Assembly: GCA_005116955.1 (NCBI GenBank)
Contig: SWDI01000002.1
Coordinates: forward strand, 166,497 to 207,720
Length of the DNA stretch: 41,224 bases
Direction of reading: 5' to 3'
DNA from: Nitrospira sp.
GTDB lineage: Bacteria; Nitrospirota; Nitrospiria; Nitrospirales; Nitrospiraceae
The position numbers and the translations under genes are program-made. The notes beneath the pieces are model-generated. The model saw nothing but the letters and a program-made list of their open reading frames with translations. It had not been told where the DNA came from and made no database searches. Below, piece by piece: positions 34,730 through 41,224 of this stretch. How positions within the stretch are numbered: the first letter of the stretch is position 1; each line of letters opens with the position of its first letter.

Positions 34730-37678
34730 TCAGGATCCAGCAGACAGACCCAATTGCGTTCGCACCTTTTCATGCCCGGGTTCGGCAGCCTCTGGATCCA
34801 AGAGAGACATTCGTTCTTCGGTGAGCTTCCCGTTTTCTAAAAGACGTTGCTGAACCGCCTCCGCACGTTGGTGGGCTAATGCGTCTAACTCCGCACCTGA
34901 AATTTGGATAGCCGCTTCCAGTTTTTGCTTCATGTGCTCCACGGTCGGCTGGGTGGACTCAGCCGGCGTGGCCGCTGGATCAGGCGCCGGTAACTTTGCA
35001 TACAGCTTTTCAATCAACCGTTGCTCGTCTCCTGGTGAGAGCTGTGCCTGATCGGTATGTGCCCCGCCACGCGGGATGCCCTTCATCTCAAACAGTTGGT
35101 CTCGGAGCTTCATCCTCTGAAGTGCTGCTCGGTCAAGCGTCGAATCGGACGTGCCCTTAATATCGAGCCTGAGCCCGGCCCGCTCATCCAATGCTTTCTC
35201 CAGCGCCTCCAGCTTGTGCACTTCGCTCTCCAGCAATGCCGCGCTGCCCGGATCGAACTCGATGAACTGCAGCTCCTCCTCATTCCCCCCGCCCGGAATA
35301 AGCTTCCCCATCAGCGAAAACGGCGAGGCCACGACTTTTGTCAGTAAGTTGAGCAACGTCGAAAGCACGACCTTGCCGTACTTGAAATCCGGGTCATTGA
35401 GGTCTCCACGAATCGGCATATCGACTTCGATCAAGCCCTTACGATCCTTCAGCAGTCCCACAATCAGCGGCACCGGTAGTGACGTCGCATCAGGACTGTT
35501 GGTCTTTTCACCGAATGTCAGCTGATCGACTTGCACGAGATTCTCCGCTTCCAGCACTTTTTGTGAGACCTTATACTTCAAATCAAGCGAGAGCTTGCCC
35601 TTGGACAATCCGTAGCCGGCATATTTGCCGCTGTACGAACCAACCGGAGTCAGGTCCATCCCGCCCAGTGTAATGACCAAGTCGGTGAAGGCGTCCTCGC
35701 TCAGTGGATTTATCTTTCCGACGATGTTAAGTCGCGCCGCTTGACCGATCCTGCCCGTGAGATTGACATCGGCTTTCTTCAGTTGCTTGGACGATAACCC
35801 TTTGATGGTTCCGCCGAACTCGGTGAGGCTGATCTTAACGTTCGGCTCAATGGACAAGTCTTGAAACCTTGCAGCCAGTTTGACCAATTTGACTTGGTCG
35901 ATCGTCACAGGCACGGGCTCCGCCGGTTTGGTGTGCGACTTCTCGGGTTCGAGTTCTTTTGGGGGAGCCGCCTGATCGCCGGGTGGAGGCGAGACAGTCA
36001 GATGGGAAAGATTGAGTTGGCCGTCAGCTTCCACCACCATCCGCATAGACGGTTCTTGCCAGACCACTTCAGCGATTTTCACAGCGGTCGGCTCCACATC
36101 CAACGCGACGCGGTTCACCGCCAACCTCTTCCACGTCACGACATTGTCAAACTCTTTGCGATCGACAACGGCCAACTGATTGACCGCAAGATCACCCTGG
36201 AACCGAAGCAGAGGCTCATTCGGGTGTTCTGTGGCAAAGTGCAGTGCCCCCTTGAGATCGATGGCTCCATCCTGCACGTCGGCATTGAGAAACCGATCGA
36301 GATAGGGCTGAAATGGGTGGATATCAATGTGCTCCAACTTGAGAGCGGCATCAACGATCAATGGCTCGACCGTGACTTTCCCCTGAACACCAATCGTTCC
36401 CGTCTCATTCAATTTCAACGACAGATCCACCGGCAACGGTGTTTTGAAGGGAATCCGCACATCTTTCACCGTGAGATTCATCGCCGACACATCCACATGA
36501 CCAGGTCTCGAGAGCGTTCGATCCTCGAACGCAGCCCGATAGTTCCGTAGGGCAATTTCGTCGACAGCAATGGTCCAAGGCTTTGGTGTTTTCTCGGGCT
36601 TGGCCTTTGCCGTCGTGGGTATTGGAGGCGCCTCATTCCCATCGACGGGCGTAAAGAGCGTGTGATAATTTATCGCCCCGCCTGGGTCCATCCAGGCCTC
36701 GAATCGCGCATTGGCTGAATGCACCTTCGCGATATCAATGGCTTGTTTTTGCAGATCCAGCTGAATCCCTTCCACATGAAAGGCCGGAATACTCACGACT
36801 GGCTCAAGCCCGCCTCGTTCCACGATCGCGAGATTCTGAATCGATACGTTTCCATTCTTGACCGTTGCCTGAGGAGTCTGACCGCGCAGATCAAAATGGT
36901 ACGACGCAGAGAGGCCAAGGGTGCCCTGTGGAATGTCAAACTGAAACAAGTCGTGCACGGCTTGATACAACGTCTTGAGTTTGATTCCGGACAGATTCAC
37001 CCGACCATCAGATTCCACCGGTTCCAGAAATATGCTCCCCTCCCACGAGATCTTTTCACCCTTTCCGACCTCCGCCGTGAACGCATGGGCACCCTCGCCT
37101 CCCTCGGCCTGCACCGTACTGAAGTTGCGCAGCACGATTTCAAACGGCACCACATCGATCACCACCGGTCGCGCCTTTGAATCATCTCGATATTCAATGA
37201 TGCCTTGCCCGATCTCCAAGAGATCGATCTGCACCGGCATCATCTTCTTCGGTTCGCCTGTTGGTTGAGCAGGGGGCTGGGGTGCTTCATCCGAAGGAGG
37301 AACCAGCGACATCAGATTCAACTTACCCTCACGATTCACCTTCGCCGCCACGAATGGCATGACGAGACGAATCTCGTCGAACGCGACTTTTCGCAAGAGC
37401 AGCGTCGTTGCACGCAAATTCACAAACAGTTCCTCAAACCCCAGCATCGGCGTCTTGTTCTGCTCCCGGACCTCTAACCCATTGAGACGGAGCGAGAGCG
37501 CGAACGGATTGAAGGCGGCATCCCGCAACAGGATAGGATGCTTGATTTGCTCCGAGGCGGTGGGAACGACGTACGATGTAATCAGATAGGGAACGAGCAC
37601 AAAGCCGACGAGCGAATAGAGCGCAATGAGACCTACCAGCGTACCGATCAGAACCCGTGGACGAAGCAGCCGACGCAT
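34730..37678 (-). CDS. DUF748 / AsmA-like envelope protein
   Basis: 982 residues from MRRLLRPRVLIG at 37676-37678, with AAGGGG upstream. One N-terminal membrane span (residues 9-28) anchors a long periplasmic beta-rich body with DUF748-type repeats; related AsmA-like and TamB-like proteins bridge the envelope and move lipids. The C-terminal region has FDPGSAALLESEVHKLEALE and LDIKGTSDSTLDRAAL, an OmpA-like peptidoglycan-binding flavour found in DUF748 members. Proline-rich linkers (around residues 115-135 and 560-590) separate blocks. The gene is single, convergent with the pentapeptide gene. Confidence 0.85.
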   Translation of the reverse strand: MRRLLRPRVLIGTLVGLIALYSLVGFVLVPYLITSYVVPTASEQIKHPILLRDAAFNPFALSLRLNGLEVREQNKTPMLGFEELFVNLRATTLLLRKVAFDEIRLVMPFVAAKVNREGKLNLMSLVPPSDEAPQPPAQPTGEPKKMMPVQIDLLEIGQGIIEYRDDSKARPVVIDVVPFEIVLRNFSTVQAEGGEGAHAFTAEVGKGEKISWEGSIFLEPVESDGRVNLSGIKLKTLYQAVHDLFQFDIPQGTLGLSASYHFDLRGQTPQATVKNGNVSIQNLAIVERGGLEPVVSIPAFHVEGIQLDLQKQAIDIAKVHSANARFEAWMDPGGAINYHTLFTPVDGNEAPPIPTTAKAKPEKTPKPWTIAVDEIALRNYRAAFEDRTLSRPGHVDVSAMNLTVKDVRIPFKTPLPVDLSLKLNETGTIGVQGKVTVEPLIVDAALKLEHIDIHPFQPYLDRFLNADVQDGAIDLKGALHFATEHPNEPLLRFQGDLAVNQLAVVDRKEFDNVVTWKRLAVNRVALDVEPTAVKIAEVVWQEPSMRMVVEADGQLNLSHLTVSPPPGDQAAPPKELEPEKSHTKPAEPVPVTIDQVKLVKLAARFQDLSIEPNVKISLTEFGGTIKGLSSKQLKKADVNLTGRIGQAARLNIVGKINPLSEDAFTDLVITLGGMDLTPVGSYSGKYAGYGLSKGKLSLDLKYKVSQKVLEAENLVQVDQLTFGEKTNSPDATSLPVPLIVGLLKDRKGLIEVDMPIRGDLNDPDFKYGKVVLSTLLNLLTKVVASPFSLMGKLIPGGGNEEELQFIEFDPGSAALLESEVHKLEALEKALDERAGLRLDIKGTSDSTLDRAALQRMKLRDQLFEMKGIPRGGAHTDQAQLSPGDEQRLIEKLYAKLPAPDPAATPAESTQPTVEHMKQKLEAAIQISGAELDALAHQRAEAVQQRLLENGKLTEERMSLLDPEAAEPGHEKVRTQLGLSAGS

Positions 37679-37898
37679 GCAATCCAGCCCCTTGGAGGAA
37701 GAATCTGAAGAGCAAACTATAGGGGACGAGACCGTGGAATGTCTACAGAGAGATATCTGCCTGGCCAGAGAAATTATTAGGGAATGCAACGCGCGGTGGC
37801 TGACATCGAGCGATGTCTACCGAGGGAAGGGAAAAGATCCTTGCGGTGTGTATCCCGTCGCCTCAATAGAAACAGCACTGCCATGAGCGAGCTTGGAG

Positions 37899-37975
<77 letters not shown>

Positions 37976-37990
37976 GTTCCAATATTTCAA

Positions 37991-39112
37991 CTACTTGGAC
38001 AAGTGACTCTCCACGGCCATGTCACTTGGTGTTATTAGGGTGTTAACGTCAAGGTACTTTTGCACCTTCAAGGCGGCTTCAGTCAAGTCTCTCTCCTCTA
38101 TTGAGTTGTACCGCTTCCACATCTTCTCTGACTTGTGACCAACAATCTTCATCGCGGTTGCTGTATCCACACCGGCGCGTCGTAGGTTTGTCGAGGCACA
38201 ATGACGGAGATCATGGAATCTAAAGTCGGTTATTCCGGCATCGCTCAACGCGGTCCTGAAGGATCGGCTGATACGTTGAAGCGGTCGGCCCTTGTAGGTG
38301 AACACGTGGTTATTCGTCAGACTGCGAATTTTGGCCAAGCGTTGGAGAGTTGATCGAACGTCTGCGGTCATGGGAATACGCCTCCCGGTTTTGGTCTTGG
38401 TGTCTTGACTTCGAAGGGTGATGAATCCCCGACGGAGATCAACACGGTCCCACGTCAGAGACACAATCTCCCCGAACCGTTGGCCGAGTTGATAGGCCGT
38501 CAAGAGCACCGGGCGGAGGTGTGGCTTCGCGGCCTGATGTAACCGGCCCCATTCTTCTTCCGTGAGCACTCGATCCCGTTCGTTCTGGGGGTTGGGTATC
38601 TCGACTCTGGACGCGGGGTTGGCCTGGAGCAGTCCCCGCTTGATCGCCATGTTCAGGCAGTGTTTTAACGCAATGTGGTCATGGTTGATTGTCTGTGTAC
38701 TCGCCTTGATTCCGTTGGGTTTCGTGCGTTGATTGCGGAAGGCTTCCACATCCTGAGGCTTGATCTCTGACAGGATCTTCTGGCCGAAGAACGGGATGAG
38801 GTGAGTGTTGATACTGTAGGCTCGTCCCACGAAGGAACGAAGTCCTCGGACGGTTTCCAGCTCCAGGTAAGCCTTCGCCCATTCTTTGAAGAAGATCGGC
38901 TTGGCTTGTTCGGTCTTCTCGTGGCCTAGGAGGAGTCGTGTCCTGATGGTGGCTTCCATCTCCTTGGCAACAGTCTTATTGAGACACCCCACCTTCCAGC
39001 GTTTCCAACGGGCACCGGGTACACCACTCGCGAGGACCAATGATTTTCCGTCCGCACTTTCGATCACCGGAAACTCCACATAGTAACTATCGCGCCGTTT
39101 AGTGAGTCCCAT
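37991..39112 (-). CDS. Tyrosine recombinase (integrase)
   Basis: 373 residues from MGLTKRRDSYY, with GGAGAG upstream. An N-terminal arm-binding and SAM-like core-binding domain (residues 70-165) is followed by the catalytic domain with R212 (GQRFGEIVSLTW), a probable lysine around K239-K241, HDLRH (H300, R303), GHKS (H326) and the nucleophile Y335 (WKRYNS). All catalytic residues are present, so it should be active. It overlaps the excisionase by 14 bases and ends 16 bases from the 5' end of tRNA-Arg, marking an integrated element. The arrangement is unusual because the gene lies on the 5' side of the tRNA. Confidence 0.93.
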   Translation of the reverse strand: MGLTKRRDSYYVEFPVIESADGKSLVLASGVPGARWKRWKVGCLNKTVAKEMEATIRTRLLLGHEKTEQAKPIFFKEWAKAYLELETVRGLRSFVGRAYSINTHLIPFFGQKILSEIKPQDVEAFRNQRTKPNGIKASTQTINHDHIALKHCLNMAIKRGLLQANPASRVEIPNPQNERDRVLTEEEWGRLHQAAKPHLRPVLLTAYQLGQRFGEIVSLTWDRVDLRRGFITLRSQDTKTKTGRRIPMTADVRSTLQRLAKIRSLTNNHVFTYKGRPLQRISRSFRTALSDAGITDFRFHDLRHCASTNLRRAGVDTATAMKIVGHKSEKMWKRYNSIEERDLTEAALKVQKYLDVNTLITPSDMAVESHLSK

Positions 39113-39296
39113 GGCTGTCTCTCCGTGGTGTGATCGTGTGCTGATCGATCCAGGCATCCAGCTGAGCTTGCTTGAACTTCACCAGCCGTCCGATTTTGAC
39201 GTACCCCAGTTTCCTCGCGGAAACCCATCCGTACAGGGTCAATTTGGATATGCCTAAATACTTCGCGGCCTCATCCATTGTCAAAAGGTTATTCAT
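39099..39296 (-). CDS. Excisionase-type DNA-binding protein
   Basis: 65 residues with the HTH_17/MerR-like excisionase fold: TMDEAAKYLGISKLTLYGWV (helix-turn-helix), then the wing KIGRLVKFKQAQLDAWID. Such proteins bend DNA at att sites and steer the recombinase to excision. The stop overlaps the integrase start by 14 bases, so they are co-transcribed in the order xis-int. Confidence 0.85.
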   Translation of the reverse strand: MNNLLTMDEAAKYLGISKLTLYGWVSARKLGYVKIGRLVKFKQAQLDAWIDQHTITPRRDSHGTH

Positions 39297-39892
39297 AGCG
39301 CGTTAGACAGGCCCTTCCTTCCTGCTCTACCTAGGTCAAGTGAGCCGACCGACAGCTCCGCACAGCTCTTGAGAGTGGCACTTATGAGAGGGTTCAGAAT
39401 TATTCACCATACCGAAAAAGTAGGGGTGGCCACAGAAGCGAAGGGACTCCGGTGTTGGTGCCGGCCGCGTTCCGGGAGGCACTCACCAAGGTCTGCAGAG
39501 CGGCGGAGTGGCGCACGAATGTCTCCTGAGGCACCGCGTCCGGAGACGCCGTGCCAGGTGGAGTCCGGCACCGTCGTGTCGCGCAACGCGACGCGACCGT
39601 GCCAAGAGAATAGCCGTGGCCCGTCAAGGGGTGTGGCACGCCCGTGGCAACCGTGCCACCGAGGACGGTGTCACGCTTGCAGTCGCGCGTGGCCACAGTC
39701 GCGGAGATTCTGTTGCGCCCTCGATGTGGGTGAGGGGCGCAACACGGTATTGAGAAGAAGTCGGTGTGCGAGTCCACTGTGTGGGGCCGTTCATGATCGG
39801 TCCAGCTCTCGGCTGTTACAGGCACATGGTTGATCAGTGACGTCGCAGAGGAATCGAAGCGGTGGGAGCCCTTCGCCCTCAAGATCCCTCCC
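39297..39892. other. Gene-free stretch with iterated CGTGCCA-type motifs
   Basis: About 600 GC-rich bases. Two long overlapping ORFs on opposite strands have no recognisable protein features. Between 39549 and 39660 the motif CGTGCCA or its complement TGGCACG recurs at least four times (for example CCGTGCCA at 39549, ACCGTGCCA at 39650), with related CGTGGC variants among them. A short GTCGCG-CAA-CGCGAC palindrome lies at about 39576-39591. This could be a set of binding sites for a replication or transfer protein, but it could also be compositional. Confidence 0.35.
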
Positions 39893-39921
39893 TTGACGAG
39901 TTATAACATAAGTGTTATAGT
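39893..39921 (+). promoter_or_regulatory. Promoter with overlapping palindromic operator for the toxin-antitoxin pair
   Basis: TTGACG (39893-39898), 17 bases, TATAGT (39916-39921). A perfect inverted repeat TATAACA-TAAG-TGTTATA (39902-39919) covers the spacer and most of the -10 box, a classic site for autorepression by the antitoxin. The toxin ATG at 39930 is about 8 bases beyond the -10, so the mRNA is probably leaderless. Confidence 0.75.
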
Positions 39922-39929
39922 TTCCACAC

Positions 39930-40280
39930 ATGGCCTGGACAGTCGTCTACTATGAGACGGCGCAGGGAGATAAGCCGATTGAGGCATTTCTCGACGCCTT
40001 GTCCCATGGAGCGCGAGCCAAATGTCTGGCCTATATCAGTCGGCTTGAAATTGATGGGACGCGTCTTCCCGCCTCGATTGCGGCACACGTCCGAGGCAAG
40101 ATCTGGGAGCTGCGTCCGGAATGGTCGGGGACTGAGTACCGGTTCTTTTATGCCGCATTCGTGAGGCAGCGGTTCGTCATCCTGCATGCGATCCGGAAGA
40201 AACGGCAGAAACTGCGAGAACGAGACATCGCCATCGCGGAGCAACGATACGAGGAGGTCACGCGCAAGGCGTCACGATGA
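39930..40280 (+). CDS. HigB-type toxin (RelE superfamily, Gp49-like)
   Basis: 116 residues of the phage-derived Gp49/DUF891 group of RelE/HigB toxins: GKIWELRPEWSGTEYRFFY (57-74) and FVILHAIRKKRQKLRERDIA (82-101) hold the basic and aromatic residues used in ribosome-dependent mRNA cleavage. It overlaps the antitoxin start by four bases (ATGA at 40277-40280), the toxin-first order of higBA. There is no Shine-Dalgarno; the promoter suggests leaderless translation. Confidence 0.88.
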   Translation: MAWTVVYYETAQGDKPIEAFLDALSHGARAKCLAYISRLEIDGTRLPASIAAHVRGKIWELRPEWSGTEYRFFYAAFVRQRFVILHAIRKKRQKLRERDIAIAEQRYEEVTRKASR

Positions 40281-40600
40281 ACACGCATAGACAGTACATC
40301 AACGAACAGATCAGGAAAGAACCAAAATTCGCCGAGGCTCTTGCGAAGGCGGAGCAGGAAGTGGGGATTGCCGTGGAGCTGGCGAGGCTACGGGAACGAC
40401 GGGGGTTGAGTCAGACTGAGCTCGCGAAACTCACCGGCATGAAACAGCCGCAGATCGCCCGCTTGGAAAGCGGGGCCCATTTCCCCGCGTTTCCAACCCT
40501 GCAAAAGCTTCTCGGCGTGCTTGGTGGCAAATTGGAACTAACAGCGGATGCCTGCCATCTCGTTCCCACACGACTGAAGGTCGCCAGCGCGCGACGGTAG
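40277..40600 (+). CDS. HigA-type antitoxin, XRE helix-turn-helix
   Basis: 107 residues. The XRE helix-turn-helix RRGLSQTELAKLTGMKQPQI (about 41-60) with ARLESG after it is the DNA-binding part; the helical N-terminal 35 residues probably wrap the toxin. It should repress the operon through the palindrome at 39902-39919 and neutralise the toxin by direct binding. The translational overlap with the toxin couples their synthesis. Confidence 0.88.
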   Translation: MNTHRQYINEQIRKEPKFAEALAKAEQEVGIAVELARLRERRGLSQTELAKLTGMKQPQIARLESGAHFPAFPTLQKLLGVLGGKLELTADACHLVPTRLKVASARR

Positions 40601-40655
40601 TACGTCCTCAGCATCCAGGATGCAGAGAGACACTGAGGTCGAAGGGAGAGAGACC

Positions 40656-40853
40656 ATGAAACACCATTCCGTGGAACGGCACACACATCTCCAACTCAAT
40701 CAAGTGAAGCTCATGTGCACGAAGACCGTGCTCGGTACCAAAACAGAAACCGAAGCCATCGAATGCGCCCTCGCGCTCGTGGTGGAGGAGCACAGGGGAC
40801 CCTGCCGTCGTTGGCTCATGCTTTTTCTTTTAACATTCAAGGGGTTGCTCTGA
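40656..40853 (+). CDS. VapB-like antitoxin, orphan and perhaps truncated
   Basis: 65 residues from MKHHSVERH, with GGGAGAGAG upstream. TVLGTKTETEAIECALALVV is the ribbon-helix-helix end typical of VapB antitoxins. The expected C-terminal toxin-binding tail is replaced by RRWLMLFLLTFKGLL, a hydrophobic stretch that looks like a frameshifted or foreign tail. No PIN-domain toxin follows, so this is an orphan, probably decaying. It lies 55 bases after higA. Confidence 0.6.
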   Translation: MKHHSVERHTHLQLNQVKLMCTKTVLGTKTETEAIECALALVVEEHRGPCRRWLMLFLLTFKGLL

Positions 40854-40860
40854 CAACTTA

Positions 40861-41179
40861 GAAATTTGACCTGCGGTTTACGAACTGTACCAGATCCAAC
40901 CTCAGACAACGTAACCCCGCAAGAAACAACAAAGCAGGACCCCCCAGACATGGGGCAAGATGGGGCCAGTTTGCCCTGTCCTGGTAGCAGCGTGGTAGCA
41001 GATGATCCTGGGTAGAGTACTGCATCATTTGATTACAAAACCCAGTCAGTGCATGCCCCAAGCATCTGACTACCAAGACTCCCTTTGATCCATTTGACCC
41101 TTCGCCGGCAGTTCTGGTGTATGAGAAACAACTCTGCTACATTAGAAGCTCTTGCTCGTGCGAGTAAGGAGGGGTCTTC
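40861..41179. other. Gene-free stretch with short hairpins before the last gene
   Basis: About 320 bases without a supportable gene. It holds a small hairpin CCCC-AGACAT-GGGG (about 40942-40954), a GGGCAA/TTGCCC inverted pair around 40951-40976, and GGTAGCAG twice in tandem near 40983-41000. AAGGAGGGG at 41167-41174 is the ribosome binding site of the next gene. No copy of tRNA-Arg sequence is seen here. Confidence 0.4.
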
Positions 41180-41224
41180 ATGACCACGAAAACATTAGAT
41201 CAGCACATTGAAACGAGCCTTGAT
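41180..41224 (+). CDS. Start of an unidentified gene (runs off the right edge)
   Basis: An ATG at 41180 follows AAGGAGGGG by six bases and opens MTTKTLDQHIETSLD before the window ends. Fifteen codons are too few to recognise a family. It probably belongs to the cargo of the integrated element. Confidence 0.55.
   Translation, partial: MTTKTLDQHIETSLD

Noticed and set aside
39369-39882. Two long ORFs on opposite strands (154 and 160 codons)
   Set aside because: Both are rich in Arg, Pro, Ser and Thr with no domain or ribosome binding site; they look like by-products of GC-rich repeats.
40411-40440. GACTGAGCTC resembling the tRNA-Arg D-arm, a possible att copy
   Set aside because: Only about ten bases match and they lie inside the HigA helix-turn-helix codons.

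Overview
The window looks like chromosome of a Gram-negative, moderately GC-rich bacterium. The gene set (lipoproteins, a DUF2330 protein beside an RnfD-like protein, a DUF748/AsmA-like giant, a Tat-exported molybdenum oxidoreductase with its own cytochrome b, an export signal resembling porin genes of nitrite oxidisers) makes me favour a Nitrospira-like member of Nitrospirota. That is a judgement from family resemblance, not from a marker gene.

Layout. (1) 1-7.8 kb: start of ndk, a chimeric methyltransferase, a 27-residue membrane peptide, a DUF2314 protein, a lytic-transglycosylase-like protein, an MFS (MHS-type) symporter, a cytochrome P450 and a lipoprotein. (2) 7.9-10.3 kb: two small minus-strand units that share a duplicated promoter-like block and each end in a hairpin (a coiled-coil exported protein and a 22-residue membrane peptide), a TA-flanked miniature inverted-repeat element, and a small 75-bp inverted-repeat unit. 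(3) 10.3-17.8 kb: a DJ-1/GNAT/hypothetical operon, a small secreted protein with a probable leaderless message, a Sel1 protein, a histidine-phosphatase/phosphofructokinase fusion, and a decaying RnfD-like/DUF2330 operon. (4) 17.8-26.8 kb: two hypothetical proteins, an Lhr-type helicase cut in two by a 196-bp miniature element with 8-bp target duplication, a glycosyltransferase, and a cytochrome b / sulfite-oxidase-family protein / thioredoxin-like operon. (5) 26.9-32.7 kb: an islet bounded by transposase wrecks (IS30, IS3, IS4-like) and by two direct copies of a 432-bp cytochrome b segment. It carries a Mur ligase fused to a peptidyl-tRNA hydrolase domain and a sugar-transfer-type ATP-grasp enzyme. 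On its right edge is a three-way chimeric ORF (export signal + cytochrome b piece + IS3 transposase piece). (6) 33.4-37.7 kb: peroxiredoxin, pentapeptide-repeat protein, DUF748 protein. (7) 37.9-41.2 kb: tRNA-Arg(TCT), integrase, excisionase, a HigBA-type toxin-antitoxin pair with an operator over its -10 box, and an orphan VapB-like antitoxin. This is the start of an integrated element that probably runs past the window.

The most novel-looking system is the two-gene islet at 27.9-31.3 kb. A MurF-class ligase without the usual N-terminal nucleotide-sugar domain is fused in frame to a Pth domain whose catalytic residues are all present, and is followed by an ATP-grasp ligase. Two ATP-dependent amide-bond formers plus a tRNA-ester hydrolase suggest, as inference only, a tRNA-linked route to a small peptide or conjugate. 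The phosphatase-PFK fusion and the element-split lhr gene come next in interest.
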